Of a stretch of 33,809 nt of DNA, positions 24,968-33,536 are shown piece by piece. Position numbers and translations under genes: made by a program. The notes under the pieces are model-generated. The model had not been told where the DNA came from and searched no databases. It saw only the letters and a list, made by a program, of their open reading frames with translations. The stretch is from Campylobacterales bacterium (GTDB lineage Bacteria; Campylobacterota; Campylobacteria; Campylobacterales; Sulfurimonadaceae), in the NCBI GenBank assembly GCA_024277445.1, contig JAJRVE010000199.1, positions 1-33,809 of the forward strand, in the 5' to 3' direction. Positions within the stretch are counted from its first letter, which is position 1. The number at the start of each line of letters is the position of its first letter.

Positions 24968-26101
24968 ATGAAAAAAGTTCTCCACATCACAAGCTGGTAT
25001 CCAAACAAATGGGATGACCTAGAAGGCATCTTTGTTAAAGAGCAGTTTGATGTTTTCTCTGAGGTGACTGAAAGTCATTTACTCAACGTCCAAGTGCGAA
25101 GTGGAAAAAAGTTGTTTGAATACCGGCATCTAACTTATTCAGACAATGAAGAAGGGTACTACCTCTTAACAAGTCTTAAGTCTACAAAAGTTATTGAAGT
25201 CTTGACTACATTGTTACTTCTTTGGGCTCTGTTTAAAACGCCTTATAAGAAGTATGATCTTCTACATTTTCATATTGCTTATCCGCTTTTGACCTATTAT
25301 AGTTGGTGGAAGAAAATCGTTAGAACTCCAGTGCTTATTTCTGAGCATTGGTCTGCGTATCATTTTAATTTTTATATGCCTCTGTCCACAAAAAAACTCA
25401 ATAGAATGAAATACATATTTAGACAAGGCCTCCCAGTTATTACAGTTTCTAAAGCACTATTCACAGACCTTCAAAAGTTTGCCGGATCTGTAAACTTTCC
25501 TTCTGCCGTAATACCCAATGTCATAGATCAAAAGTGTTTTTTTTATGAAGAACAACATAACAAAAACACAACACCTGTTTTCTTTGTGGTAAACAACTGG
25601 AGAAAGATCAAAAATCCTTTCCCCATGTTGGAAGGGTTCGCAAATCTTGCAGCAGCTAAGGTGTCTTTTCACTTAAACATAGGTGGTTATGGAGAACTTC
25701 TCGAAGAGATGAAGGCATATACTCAAGAAAATAACTTTGAAAACAATGTTTCTTTTTTAGGGAAAATGAACAAAAAAGAGATAGCAAAAGCGTTAGCAAC
25801 AAGTGACGCTTATCTGTTTTCTTCGGAATACGAAACATTTTCAGTGGTATGTGCTCAGGCCTTGTGTTGTGGTGTGCCTTTGATCGGTCCTAAGATACCT
25901 GCTATTTTAGAATATGCAGATGAAGCGTCTTTTTTAACATTAGGTGAGAACAGTGCTGATGAGTGGTATGTAAAATTAACTGAACTTGCATCTAACCTAG
26001 CGTATTATGATAGAAAAGCTATTGCATTAAAGGCAGATGCCTACCTATCTAACGACAGTATAAAAAAACAATATAAGGTGCTGATAAATGCATGGTTCTA
26101 A
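24968..26101 (+). CDS. Family 4-like glycosyltransferase
   Basis: A 377-residue GT-B enzyme. MKKVLHITSWYPNKWDDLEG at the start, SEHWSAYHF and ITVSKALFTDLQKF in the N-terminal half, and NNWRKIKNPFPMLEGFA and FSSEYETFSVVCAQALCCG in the C-terminal half are typical of retaining GT4 enzymes. In the E-x7-E motif the second Glu appears as Gln (Glu289 ... Gln297). That is unusual and could affect donor binding, though I have only read it by eye. It overlaps the next gene by 14 bp. Confidence 0.9.
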   Translation: MKKVLHITSWYPNKWDDLEGIFVKEQFDVFSEVTESHLLNVQVRSGKKLFEYRHLTYSDNEEGYYLLTSLKSTKVIEVLTTLLLLWALFKTPYKKYDLLHFHIAYPLLTYYSWWKKIVRTPVLISEHWSAYHFNFYMPLSTKKLNRMKYIFRQGLPVITVSKALFTDLQKFAGSVNFPSAVIPNVIDQKCFFYEEQHNKNTTPVFFVVNNWRKIKNPFPMLEGFANLAAAKVSFHLNIGGYGELLEEMKAYTQENNFENNVSFLGKMNKKEIAKALATSDAYLFSSEYETFSVVCAQALCCGVPLIGPKIPAILEYADEASFLTLGENSADEWYVKLTELASNLAYYDRKAIALKADAYLSNDSIKKQYKVLINAWF

Positions 26102-27203
26102 AGAAGAGAACAGATCTCAAATCTTGATTATCTCTCCTGAACCATGGAATGGACATTTTGTCAGTAAGCATCATTATGCAGAAACTTTAGCCATGCGTGG
26201 ACAGAGGGTATACTTTTTAAATCCTCCTGACAATACGTTAGGACAAATAGAAGTCAATGAGACTAAACAGCAAAACCTATGGGAAGTGTCAGCTCCTCAA
26301 GTGGCTAAAGGATTACGCTTTTACCCTCAGAAACTCCGTAACCTTCTTGAGAGAAGGTGGCTTGAAAAACTAGAAGCTATCATTGGTCAAAAGTTTACAA
26401 CGGTGTGGTTGTTTGAGAACTCAAGGTTCTATGACATGGGTTTTGCTGGTAGTCGCACAAAGATCTATCATCAAGTAGATCTTAATCAAAATTTTCATGT
26501 TAAAGAAGCTGCTTCCTCGGCGAATATATGTTTTTGTACTACGGATATTATTAAGAAAAAATTGTATTTCAGTAAGGTAAGAGTATATAAGATTCATCAT
26601 GCAGTTGCAGAATACTCAAATACTAAAATGTTATTGAGTATAGAAAATATAAAAAAATTACAAGAACATAAGATTAATGTGATGTATGTAGGCAACCTAA
26701 ATATGGCTTATTTAGATGTAAAGTTGTTGTCTAATACAATTGAAAAATTTCCGTACGTAATATTTCATTTTATTGGCGCTTGCAAAAGAAATGAACCGTT
26801 GTATGAGAGTTGTAAAGGGTACAAAAATATTAATTGGTGGGGGAGAGTTGATAGTCAGATGATTTTAAATATCCTTTCTAAGAGTGATGTCTTATTGTTG
26901 GCATATAAGATGGAATTTCATCGGGATCAGGCAAGTCCGCACAAGGTTATGGAGTACCTAGGCAGTGGAAAAGTAACGGTAGCTACCTATACTGATGAAT
27001 ACAAAGATAAACGGCATCTACTTGAGATGGTAGATGACTCAAAAGATTATTTAGAAACTTTTGAAAGGGTTATTTCTGACTTATCTTTCTATAATAGTGC
27101 TGAAAAACAAAAAGAGAGAGTCACTTTTGCTGAGAATAATACCTATTCTAAGCAGTTAGATACTATTATTTCGTACTTAGATCAACACAACTTACATCTT
27201 TGA
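26088..27203 (+). CDS. Glycosyltransferase, GT-B fold (TuaH-like)
   Basis: A 371-residue protein with an N-terminal segment ILIISPEPWNGHFVSKHHYA and a C-terminal KVMEYLGSGKVTVAT, a common nucleotide-sugar-binding segment of GT-B enzymes. The middle shows NVMYVGNLNMAYLDVKLL and FIGACKRNEPLY, the start of the second Rossmann domain. It overlaps the upstream gene by 14 bp and ends just inside the next. The subgroup resembles TuaH-like glycosyltransferases, but I am less certain of this than of the fold. Confidence 0.8.
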   Translation: MHGSKEENRSQILIISPEPWNGHFVSKHHYAETLAMRGQRVYFLNPPDNTLGQIEVNETKQQNLWEVSAPQVAKGLRFYPQKLRNLLERRWLEKLEAIIGQKFTTVWLFENSRFYDMGFAGSRTKIYHQVDLNQNFHVKEAASSANICFCTTDIIKKKLYFSKVRVYKIHHAVAEYSNTKMLLSIENIKKLQEHKINVMYVGNLNMAYLDVKLLSNTIEKFPYVIFHFIGACKRNEPLYESCKGYKNINWWGRVDSQMILNILSKSDVLLLAYKMEFHRDQASPHKVMEYLGSGKVTVATYTDEYKDKRHLLEMVDDSKDYLETFERVISDLSFYNSAEKQKERVTFAENNTYSKQLDTIISYLDQHNLHL

Positions 27204-27217
27204 AGGAACTCACTTTT

Positions 27218-28453
27218 ATGCATGAAAAACCAAAAATAGTTATTTTTTTGTATAACAGGTTGTTTGACCCATTGATCCAGTCAAATTTTTGGCTTTATAT
27301 TAATGATTTTTTAAAAGATGCAAATAACCCTTATGCCTTTCATTTGATAACTTATGAAAATACTGAGTTCCCTTTAACCTCTGAGCAAGAAGAACTGGTA
27401 GCGTTATGGAGAGCACAAGGACTAAAATGGACACCATTATTGTGGCACCAAGGTTCCGGGCTTAAACAAAAATTCATAGACTTGTTTAATGGTTTCAAGG
27501 CAGTAAGTAAGTTACGCTTAAAGGGCTATAATCACATAGTTACACTTGGGTCTGTTGCAGGAACATATGCCTATACCTATGCTTTACCTTTACGTATGAG
27601 GCTTTTTTTGTATCAGTTTGAGCCTCACAGCGAGTATGCCATAGACAACGGGATGTGGAGTGAAGATAGTAAGCAGTATAAAATCTCTCATTACTTAGAA
27701 AGAAAAGCAGCACTTTTTGCAACGACCATTGCTTCGGGTACAGTATTTATGCAAGAGAGAGTAAAAGAAGTATGGTGTTCAAAGGCAGACTTCATACGCA
27801 TACCTACAGTAGCCAATGACAAAAAGTTCATTTTTAACCAAGCAAAAAGAGAGGAAACAAGAAAATCATTAGGTATAGCAGATGATGCGTGGGTACTCTA
27901 TTACCCTGGAAAGTTTGGTGATCTCTACTACAAAGAGGAGTTCGCATGGATGTATAAGTGGCTTAAAGAAGAAGAGCCCCGTTTACACTTACTTATAGTC
28001 ACTCCACATACAGATGAAGAAGTCAAAGTATTATTTGATAGTGCAGAAGTTGATGTTTCAGACTATACTGTAGTTCACACTACTTATGATGAGATACACA
28101 AGTATCATTTTGCCTCAGACTTTGCCATTATTTCTGTCCCTCCCGGACCTTCCAAGAAGTTCATCTCAAACATAAAAGTAGGCGAATACCTTTGTTCGGG
28201 TCTTCCGTTTCTTATAACTAGAGGGGTGTCAGAGGATTATATCTATGCTGAAGAGAAAGATGTGGGTGTAGTGGTTGATAACTTTGTAAAAGAAGATGTC
28301 AAGAAGGCATGGCCTGAGATCAAAGAGTATTTGTTAAGAGACCAAGACAAACTACGACAACATTGTCGAGAAGTAGGTCTGGAATATAGAGGTTTTGAAG
28401 TGTTAAACAAGAAGTTTAAGTCTGCTTTGGTATCGTTAACAAAACATAAGTAA
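27218..28453 (+). CDS. Putative glycosyltransferase (GT-B fold)
   Basis: A 411-residue protein with weaker resemblance to glycosyltransferase group 1. MHEKPKIVIFLYNRLFDPL opens it; the C-terminal half has VLYYPGKFGDLYYKEEFAWM and ISNIKVGEYLCSGLPFLITRGV, the latter in the donor-binding position. I choose the ATG at 27218, with AAGGA 10 nt upstream, over an in-frame TTG at 27200 that overlaps the previous stop. It is one of several glycosyltransferases in this packed run. Function is inferred from fold and context. Confidence 0.75.
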   Translation: MHEKPKIVIFLYNRLFDPLIQSNFWLYINDFLKDANNPYAFHLITYENTEFPLTSEQEELVALWRAQGLKWTPLLWHQGSGLKQKFIDLFNGFKAVSKLRLKGYNHIVTLGSVAGTYAYTYALPLRMRLFLYQFEPHSEYAIDNGMWSEDSKQYKISHYLERKAALFATTIASGTVFMQERVKEVWCSKADFIRIPTVANDKKFIFNQAKREETRKSLGIADDAWVLYYPGKFGDLYYKEEFAWMYKWLKEEEPRLHLLIVTPHTDEEVKVLFDSAEVDVSDYTVVHTTYDEIHKYHFASDFAIISVPPGPSKKFISNIKVGEYLCSGLPFLITRGVSEDYIYAEEKDVGVVVDNFVKEDVKKAWPEIKEYLLRDQDKLRQHCREVGLEYRGFEVLNKKFKSALVSLTKHK

Positions 28454-28464
28454 AAAGAGAAAGT

Positions 28465-29460
28465 ATGTTAAACAATAAAAGTATTTTAATTACAGGTGGA
28501 ACAGGCTCTTTTGGAAAAGCTTTTGTTCGTTTTATCTTTGAAAAGTTTCCCAAGATCAAAAGAGTGGTGATCTTTTCACGAGATGAACAGAAGCAGTTTG
28601 AGATGACAGCAGAGTTTCCTTCTAAAAAGTACCCTATAAAGTATATGTTAGGGGATGTGCGTGACCTTGAGAGATTAATGAAAGTCTCACAAAACATTGA
28701 TATCTTGATCCACTCTGCAGCGATGAAACATGTCCCTGCAGCAGAACAGAACCCTATGGAGTGTGTTAAGACAAATATTTTGGGTTCTCAAAATGTCATA
28801 GACGCTGCTTTAGCTAATGGTGTGAAACAGGTCGTGGCACTTTCTACCGATAAGTCTGCCAATCCTATCAATGTCTATGGTGCTTCAAAATTGCTTTTAG
28901 AAAGGCTTTTTGTTTTTGCCAATGCTGAAAAGATTGAGCAGAACATACGGTTTTCTGTGGTGCGGTATGGCAATATCTTCGGTAGTAAAGGTTCTGTTGT
29001 TCCCTTTTTTCAAAAGAAAAAAGAGGAGGGCGTATTACCGATTACTGACCTGAAAATGACACGTTTTAGTATTACTGTACAAGAGAGTATAGACCTAGTG
29101 ATGTATGCTTTAGAAAAAGGGTGGGGTGGAGAGATCATCATCCCAGTAGCACCTTCGTATCGTATTGTTGATGTAGCAAAAGCAGTGGCACCTGAGTGTA
29201 AACATGAAGTTGTAGGTGTCCGAAAAGGTGAAAAGATCAATGAACTGTTGTTCTCAAGTTTTGAGTCGTTCAGCACTGCCAAAAGAGATGGCTACTTCAT
29301 TATCTGTCCTACAGAAGGAGACTGGAATAGAGATAAGTATTGTGAGAAAATGGATGCTATCGCTGTAGAAAATGGTTTTGAGTATAATTCTGGAACCAAT
29401 GATAGTTGGTTGTCAGTTGAGCAGATACAAGAGCTTATGATAAGCGAGTATATTGATTAG
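28465..29460 (+). CDS. pseB: UDP-N-acetylglucosamine 4,6-dehydratase (PseB/CapE type)
   Basis: An inverting UDP-GlcNAc 4,6-dehydratase of the SDR family. The 331-residue product has the NAD motif GGTGSFG (11-17), STDKSANPINVYGASK with Asp130, Lys131, Tyr139 and Lys143 (the inverting-type active site), and RYGNIFGSKGSVVPFF. PseB starts pseudaminic acid synthesis in Campylobacterota; CapE starts UDP-L-FucNAc synthesis. The C-terminal YNSGTNDSWLS resembles the PseB branch, but no pseC, pseF or pseI follows, and a WecB-type 2-epimerase lies one gene later. The end product is therefore open. Dedicated partners may be outside the window. Confidence 0.85.
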   Translation: MLNNKSILITGGTGSFGKAFVRFIFEKFPKIKRVVIFSRDEQKQFEMTAEFPSKKYPIKYMLGDVRDLERLMKVSQNIDILIHSAAMKHVPAAEQNPMECVKTNILGSQNVIDAALANGVKQVVALSTDKSANPINVYGASKLLLERLFVFANAEKIEQNIRFSVVRYGNIFGSKGSVVPFFQKKKEEGVLPITDLKMTRFSITVQESIDLVMYALEKGWGGEIIIPVAPSYRIVDVAKAVAPECKHEVVGVRKGEKINELLFSSFESFSTAKRDGYFIICPTEGDWNRDKYCEKMDAIAVENGFEYNSGTNDSWLSVEQIQELMISEYID

Positions 29461-29463
29461 TTT

Positions 29464-30717
29464 ATGCATAATAGTATTAATAATAAAAAGCCAATAAATA
29501 TACTATTTGTTAGTATTGCCTTTCCTCCTAAAAGTGATTCGGAAGGTTTGCAAGTAGCCAAGTATTTTAAATATTTAGTAAAAGATAAAAATTTTATTTT
29601 TGATATTGTGACATCTGATGATAAAACTTTATTTATGACAATAGATGAAACCTTGCGACAATATATAAAAGGTTGTCGACAAATTATTAAGGTGCCTTTT
29701 TTTGAAAATAGATATATTAACTTTTTAATACGAAAATTTAATTCTTCAGGGTTAAATTATCCTGATTCTAAGTATCGTTTTTTTAAAAAATCCAACTATG
29801 TACTTACTAAGCTAGCCAACAAACCAGATCTTATTTATTCTAGGTCTTTTCCACTTTCATCGACTATTATGGCTTATAAACTTCAAAGAGAATTAAAAGT
29901 TCCGTGGGTGATGCATTTAAGTGACCCATGGACATTAAGTCCTATCCATAAATTAGGTTCTGCCCAAGAATGGAATGAGACGATGGAAAGAGAATGCATG
30001 AAAGATGCTGCCATTGTCTCTTTAACTTCACTAGAAACTCTTGAACTATATAGAAACAAATATCCTGAATACAGATCAAAAATGATGTTTTTTCCTAATG
30101 TCTTTGATCTTGAAGATAAAAAAAGTAGAGAATATACGTTTAATAATAAAATCAAGGTAGTCTATACTGGGGGATTGGTTGAGAACCGTAGTCCTAAGCA
30201 TTTTTTTAAAGCAATAGTGCAATTACATAAAAAACATCCTGAGATTATTGATGATTTTGAATTTATCTTCGCAGGTGCACTAGATAGAAAGAATAGATCT
30301 TTTTTTCAAAAAAACATTCCTTCAGTAAAACATATAGGTCTTTTACCTTTTCATGATGCTATTGTTTTACAAGAAACAGCAGATGTTCTACTTGTGATTG
30401 ATACTCCATTTGAAAATACATCTGACGCAGTGTTCTTTCCATCGAAATTATTAGATTATATGCTTATACAGAGACGAATTATTGCCCTGACTGATAAAAA
30501 TAGTGTGACTTGGAAAGTTGTGGACAAAAAGTTAGGAGACTGCTTTCTACATGATGATGTAAATAAGATAATACACTTTTTTATCAAGACATGGCATGCT
30601 TGGAAAGAAGAAGATAAAGATTATTTTAGAAACAAAGCAATTGATATGAACTATTCAGCTGAAACTAATGCTGAAAGGCTAAATACCGTGTTTAGAAAGG
30701 TTGTGAATGAAACATAA
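29464..30717 (+). CDS. Glycosyltransferase, GT4-like
   Basis: A 417-residue GT-B-type protein. The N-terminal half has NILFVSIAFPPKSDSEG and WVMHLSDPWTLSP, the second half KVVYTGGLVENRSPKHFF, HIGLLPFHDA and FFPSKLLDYM, where Lys and the following Leu-Leu-Asp occupy the usual donor-site position. It starts 3 bp after the dehydratase and overlaps wecB by 11 bp. It should add one sugar to the repeat unit. I cannot say which. Confidence 0.85.
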   Translation: MHNSINNKKPINILFVSIAFPPKSDSEGLQVAKYFKYLVKDKNFIFDIVTSDDKTLFMTIDETLRQYIKGCRQIIKVPFFENRYINFLIRKFNSSGLNYPDSKYRFFKKSNYVLTKLANKPDLIYSRSFPLSSTIMAYKLQRELKVPWVMHLSDPWTLSPIHKLGSAQEWNETMERECMKDAAIVSLTSLETLELYRNKYPEYRSKMMFFPNVFDLEDKKSREYTFNNKIKVVYTGGLVENRSPKHFFKAIVQLHKKHPEIIDDFEFIFAGALDRKNRSFFQKNIPSVKHIGLLPFHDAIVLQETADVLLVIDTPFENTSDAVFFPSKLLDYMLIQRRIIALTDKNSVTWKVVDKKLGDCFLHDDVNKIIHFFIKTWHAWKEEDKDYFRNKAIDMNYSAETNAERLNTVFRKVVNET

Positions 30718-31840
30718 AGTTGCAATTGTACTAGGTACAAGACCTGAAGCTATAAAGTTGATCCCTGTCTATTTGGAGTTGCATAAGAGTGATGATTTTG
30801 AACCTATACTTATCTCGACAGGACAGCATGAATCTATGTTAAAACAAATTTTTGAGTTTTTTGAGGTTAAACCAGACATTGAACTAAAAGTTATGCAGCC
30901 TAATCAAACACTCTCTTCTTTAACTTCTGTATTATTTGAAAAGATAGAAATAATTTTTCAAAAAAATACTTTTAAATATGTCATGGTCCAAGGTGATACG
31001 ACTACAGCATTTGTTGCTGCACTTTCATCACATTATTATCAATACAAGTTAATACATGTGGAAGCTGGATTGCGAACACACGATAAATGGGCTCCTTTTC
31101 CAGAAGAGGCCAATAGAAAGATGATAGGAAGTATTGCAGATATACATTTTGCTGCTACTGAAATGGCTGTACGTAACCTTAAAAAAGAAAACATAATTGA
31201 TAATGTGTTTTTAGTGGGTAACAGTGTTATAGATAGTTTGTTGTTGACAATGGAAAGAATCGTATGTAATGAAAAAATGTATCAGAAAAAGTTTTCAAAC
31301 ATTATTGATTCCAACAAGAAAGTTATTTTAGTCACTGGACATAGAAGAGAAAGCTTTGGCCAAGGTTTTGAGCAAATCTGTTTTGCTTTAACTAAAATTG
31401 CAGAGCAAAATGAAGAGATACAAATTATATATCCAGTACATTTAAATCCTAAAATACAAGAAGTTATATTCAGCTCATTAGATAAACATGAAAATATCAT
31501 ATTGTTAGATCCCTTGCCATATGATGAATTAATTTACATTATGAGTAAGTCGTGGTTGATTATGACTGACTCTGGTGGTATTCAAGAAGAAGCCCCTACA
31601 TTAAACGTTCCACTTATCGTAATGAGAGACAAAACAGAGCGTGAAGAAGGATTGCAAAGTGGTTGTAGTGTTCTTGGTGGGACAGATACACAGATTATTT
31701 TGAAAGAGTTTACCAAGATTTTAGATTCGGAAGTATTGTATCAAAAAATGGCAGATGCCAATAACCCATATGGAAACGGAACTACTTCAAAGAAGATAGT
31801 TGAATATCTAAAGTTTGATATTTTGAAAGATTACGAGTGA
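30707..31840 (+). CDS. wecB: UDP-N-acetylglucosamine 2-epimerase (non-hydrolysing)
   Basis: WecB converts UDP-GlcNAc to UDP-ManNAc in the cytoplasm, a precursor for many polysaccharides. The 377-residue protein shows GTRPEAIK (10-17), QGDTTTAF (95-102, Asp97), HVEAGLRT (117-124), PEEANRK (132-138), TGHRRESFG (210-218) and TDSGGIQEEAPTLNVPLIV. The usual TERPE motif reads TEREE. CapG-like epimerases acting on UDP-PneNAc belong to the same family, so pairing with the upstream dehydratase for UDP-L-FucNAc is an alternative. The stop overlaps the next start by four bases. Confidence 0.92.
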   Translation: MKHKVAIVLGTRPEAIKLIPVYLELHKSDDFEPILISTGQHESMLKQIFEFFEVKPDIELKVMQPNQTLSSLTSVLFEKIEIIFQKNTFKYVMVQGDTTTAFVAALSSHYYQYKLIHVEAGLRTHDKWAPFPEEANRKMIGSIADIHFAATEMAVRNLKKENIIDNVFLVGNSVIDSLLLTMERIVCNEKMYQKKFSNIIDSNKKVILVTGHRRESFGQGFEQICFALTKIAEQNEEIQIIYPVHLNPKIQEVIFSSLDKHENIILLDPLPYDELIYIMSKSWLIMTDSGGIQEEAPTLNVPLIVMRDKTEREEGLQSGCSVLGGTDTQIILKEFTKILDSEVLYQKMADANNPYGNGTTSKKIVEYLKFDILKDYE

Positions 31841-32958
31841 AGCTTCTTTCCTTTACAAAATACTCTTATGAAGGTCCAAGCAGCCGTTATCGTTTTTATA
31901 ACTATGTCAACTGCTTTGCAAAAGAAAATATCTCACTACACATTGAGCCTTTTTTTTCTTCAGCCTATTTGAAAAAAAACAATATAGGTAAAAAAACGTT
32001 TTATGTTTTAACAGCTTATCTACAACGTATGTTCAAACTCATAATACTTCTTTCTATGCCTAAACAGTATGACCTAGTTCTTATAGAGTATGAACTGTTT
32101 CCTTACTTTCCTGCAGTGTTTGAAAAACTTCTTCATTTGAGAGGTATACGATATATCGTTGATTATGATGATGCCATTTTTCACAAGTACGACCAACATG
32201 AAAATGTAGTAGTACGATGGTTTTTGAAAGAGAAGATAGGGCAGATAATGCATGATGCTGAAGCAGTGGTTGTTTGTAACCCTTACTTGGAGATGTATGC
32301 GAAACAGTACAACAATGATACCTTTAGACTTCCAACCGTAGTTCTTCTTGATAAGTATAAAACAATCATGGATAAGTATAAAAGAGATGATGCACAAGTT
32401 TTTACAATAGGATGGATCGGTTCAAAAAGTACGAGTGCCTATGTAGTTGAGATATTGCCTGCTATGGAAAAGTTTGCTTCTAAGCATGAAGTACAATTTA
32501 ACTTGGTGGGTTTTGATGATAGTCTTGTGAATGATGAAATGAGAAAGCGTTGTCATATCAATATGGTTCCCTGGTCAGAAGAGAGTGAGGTAGAAGGGAT
32601 CCTTACGTTTGATGTTGGGATCATGCCCTTGAAAGACGATGCCTGGGCTCGGGGAAAATGTGGCTTTAAACTGGTGCAGTATATGTCGTGTAAAAAACCT
32701 GTCATAGCATCACCCGTTGGCATGAACAGTAGTTTGGTCATAGATGGTAAGAACGGTTTTTTAGCTGAAACGGTAGATGAATGGGTTAGTGCTTTTGAAA
32801 GAGTGTACTTAGATGAACAGTTACGTGTTAAAATGGGAGATACTAATTTTCAGAAAGTTGAGAGAGAATTTAATCATCAGATCAATTGTAAGAAGTATGT
32901 TGGGTTAATTCGTGAGACTGTCAAAAAGAGCAAATCGTCAACAGATTACGCGGATTAA
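31837..32958 (+). CDS. Glycosyltransferase, GT-B fold
   Basis: A 373-residue protein with GPSSRYRFYNYVNCF near the start, VDYDDAIFHKYD in the first half and TIGWIGSKSTSAYV and KCGFKLVQYMSCKKPVIASPVG in the second, a standard arrangement for GT group 1. The GTG start lies in a GTGA overlap with the wecB stop. Its C-terminal tail, SSTDYAD, is encoded by a repeat-like segment (32941-32966), so the last residues may be recently acquired. Donor unknown. Confidence 0.87.
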   Translation: MKLLSFTKYSYEGPSSRYRFYNYVNCFAKENISLHIEPFFSSAYLKKNNIGKKTFYVLTAYLQRMFKLIILLSMPKQYDLVLIEYELFPYFPAVFEKLLHLRGIRYIVDYDDAIFHKYDQHENVVVRWFLKEKIGQIMHDAEAVVVCNPYLEMYAKQYNNDTFRLPTVVLLDKYKTIMDKYKRDDAQVFTIGWIGSKSTSAYVVEILPAMEKFASKHEVQFNLVGFDDSLVNDEMRKRCHINMVPWSEESEVEGILTFDVGIMPLKDDAWARGKCGFKLVQYMSCKKPVIASPVGMNSSLVIDGKNGFLAETVDEWVSAFERVYLDEQLRVKMGDTNFQKVEREFNHQINCKKYVGLIRETVKKSKSSTDYAD

Positions 32959-32966
32959 ACAGATTA
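32941..32966. repeat. Short direct repeat overlapping the glycosyltransferase stop
   Basis: ACAGATTA at 32941-32948 and again at 32959-32966, with CGCGGATTAA between. This resembles a widely dispersed simple repeat of the form ACGCGGATTAAACAGATT. It encodes the last residues of the glycosyltransferase and runs past its stop. Confidence 0.55.
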
Positions 32967-32989
32967 GGGGGCGAAGCCGTTTGTATATT

Positions 32990-32998
32990 TGCTATAAT
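32990..32998 (+). promoter_or_regulatory. Extended -10 promoter of the ParE-like module
   Basis: TGCTATAAT, a perfect extended -10 with no recognisable -35, 25 bp before the antitoxin ATG. It allows the pair to be transcribed independently of the polysaccharide operon. Confidence 0.55.
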
Positions 32999-33023
32999 TA
33001 AAGATATTTATTGAGGTTGGACT

Positions 33024-33203
33024 ATGACTGCACCAAAAGTTAGCGCTAAAAAAGTAATTGATTCACTTCCTGATGACAGCTCATACGAAGAGATATTGAA
33101 AGAACTTGCTTTTAATAGAATGATAGAACGTGGTTTAGAAGACTCTAAAAATGGTAAAACAATAACCAATGATGAGATGAAGCATAGAATCAAACAATGG
33201 TAG
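33024..33203 (+). CDS. Small putative antitoxin of the ParE-like module
   Basis: A 59-residue protein I translated directly from the DNA: it begins MTAPKVSAKKVIDSLPDDSS and ends DEMKHRIKQW. The pattern of a short helical N-terminal part (SYEEILKELAFNRMIERGLED) and a charged tail resembles the small antitoxins encoded before ParE/RelE toxins in many bacteria. GAGG precedes the ATG by 7 nt, and the last codons overlap the toxin start (ATGGTAG). No DNA-binding fold is obvious. Confidence 0.8.
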   Translation: MTAPKVSAKKVIDSLPDDSSYEEILKELAFNRMIERGLEDSKNGKTITNDEMKHRIKQW

Positions 33204-33490
33204 CCATACATTGGACCAATGAAGCAGAGCTATGGCTTAGAGATATTCACAGTTATATCGCTAAAGATAGTAAAAGAACTGCTTCAAAAGTTGTTTCAGA
33301 TATCTACAATAAAGTACAGATCTTAAAAAACTTTCCAACGATTGGATATGCCTATGACAAAAGTGAGAAAGACTCCATACGGATATTACTATATGGACAT
33401 TATCGTATAGCATATGTGCTAAAAGAAGGTAACGTGATTGATATTTTAGGTGTATTCCATGGCTCTTTAGATATAGAAAGATATCTATAA
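33197..33490 (+). CDS. ParE/RelE-family toxin
   Basis: A 97-residue plasmid-stabilisation-type toxin: VAIHWTNEAELWLRDIHSYI, then helical KTASKVVSDIYNKVQ-like segment and the C-terminal strands IRILLYGHYRIAYVLKEG and VIDILGVFHGSLD, where RIAY and VFHG are typical of the ParE/RelE superfamily. The start overlaps the antitoxin stop by 7 bp. Whether it targets gyrase or mRNA cannot be told from reading. Confidence 0.87.
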   Translation: MVAIHWTNEAELWLRDIHSYIAKDSKRTASKVVSDIYNKVQILKNFPTIGYAYDKSEKDSIRILLYGHYRIAYVLKEGNVIDILGVFHGSLDIERYL

Positions 33491-33536
33491 ATTGGTAGTA
33501 TACGTTGTATCTATTATGGATGAAAGAAGCTAAAGC

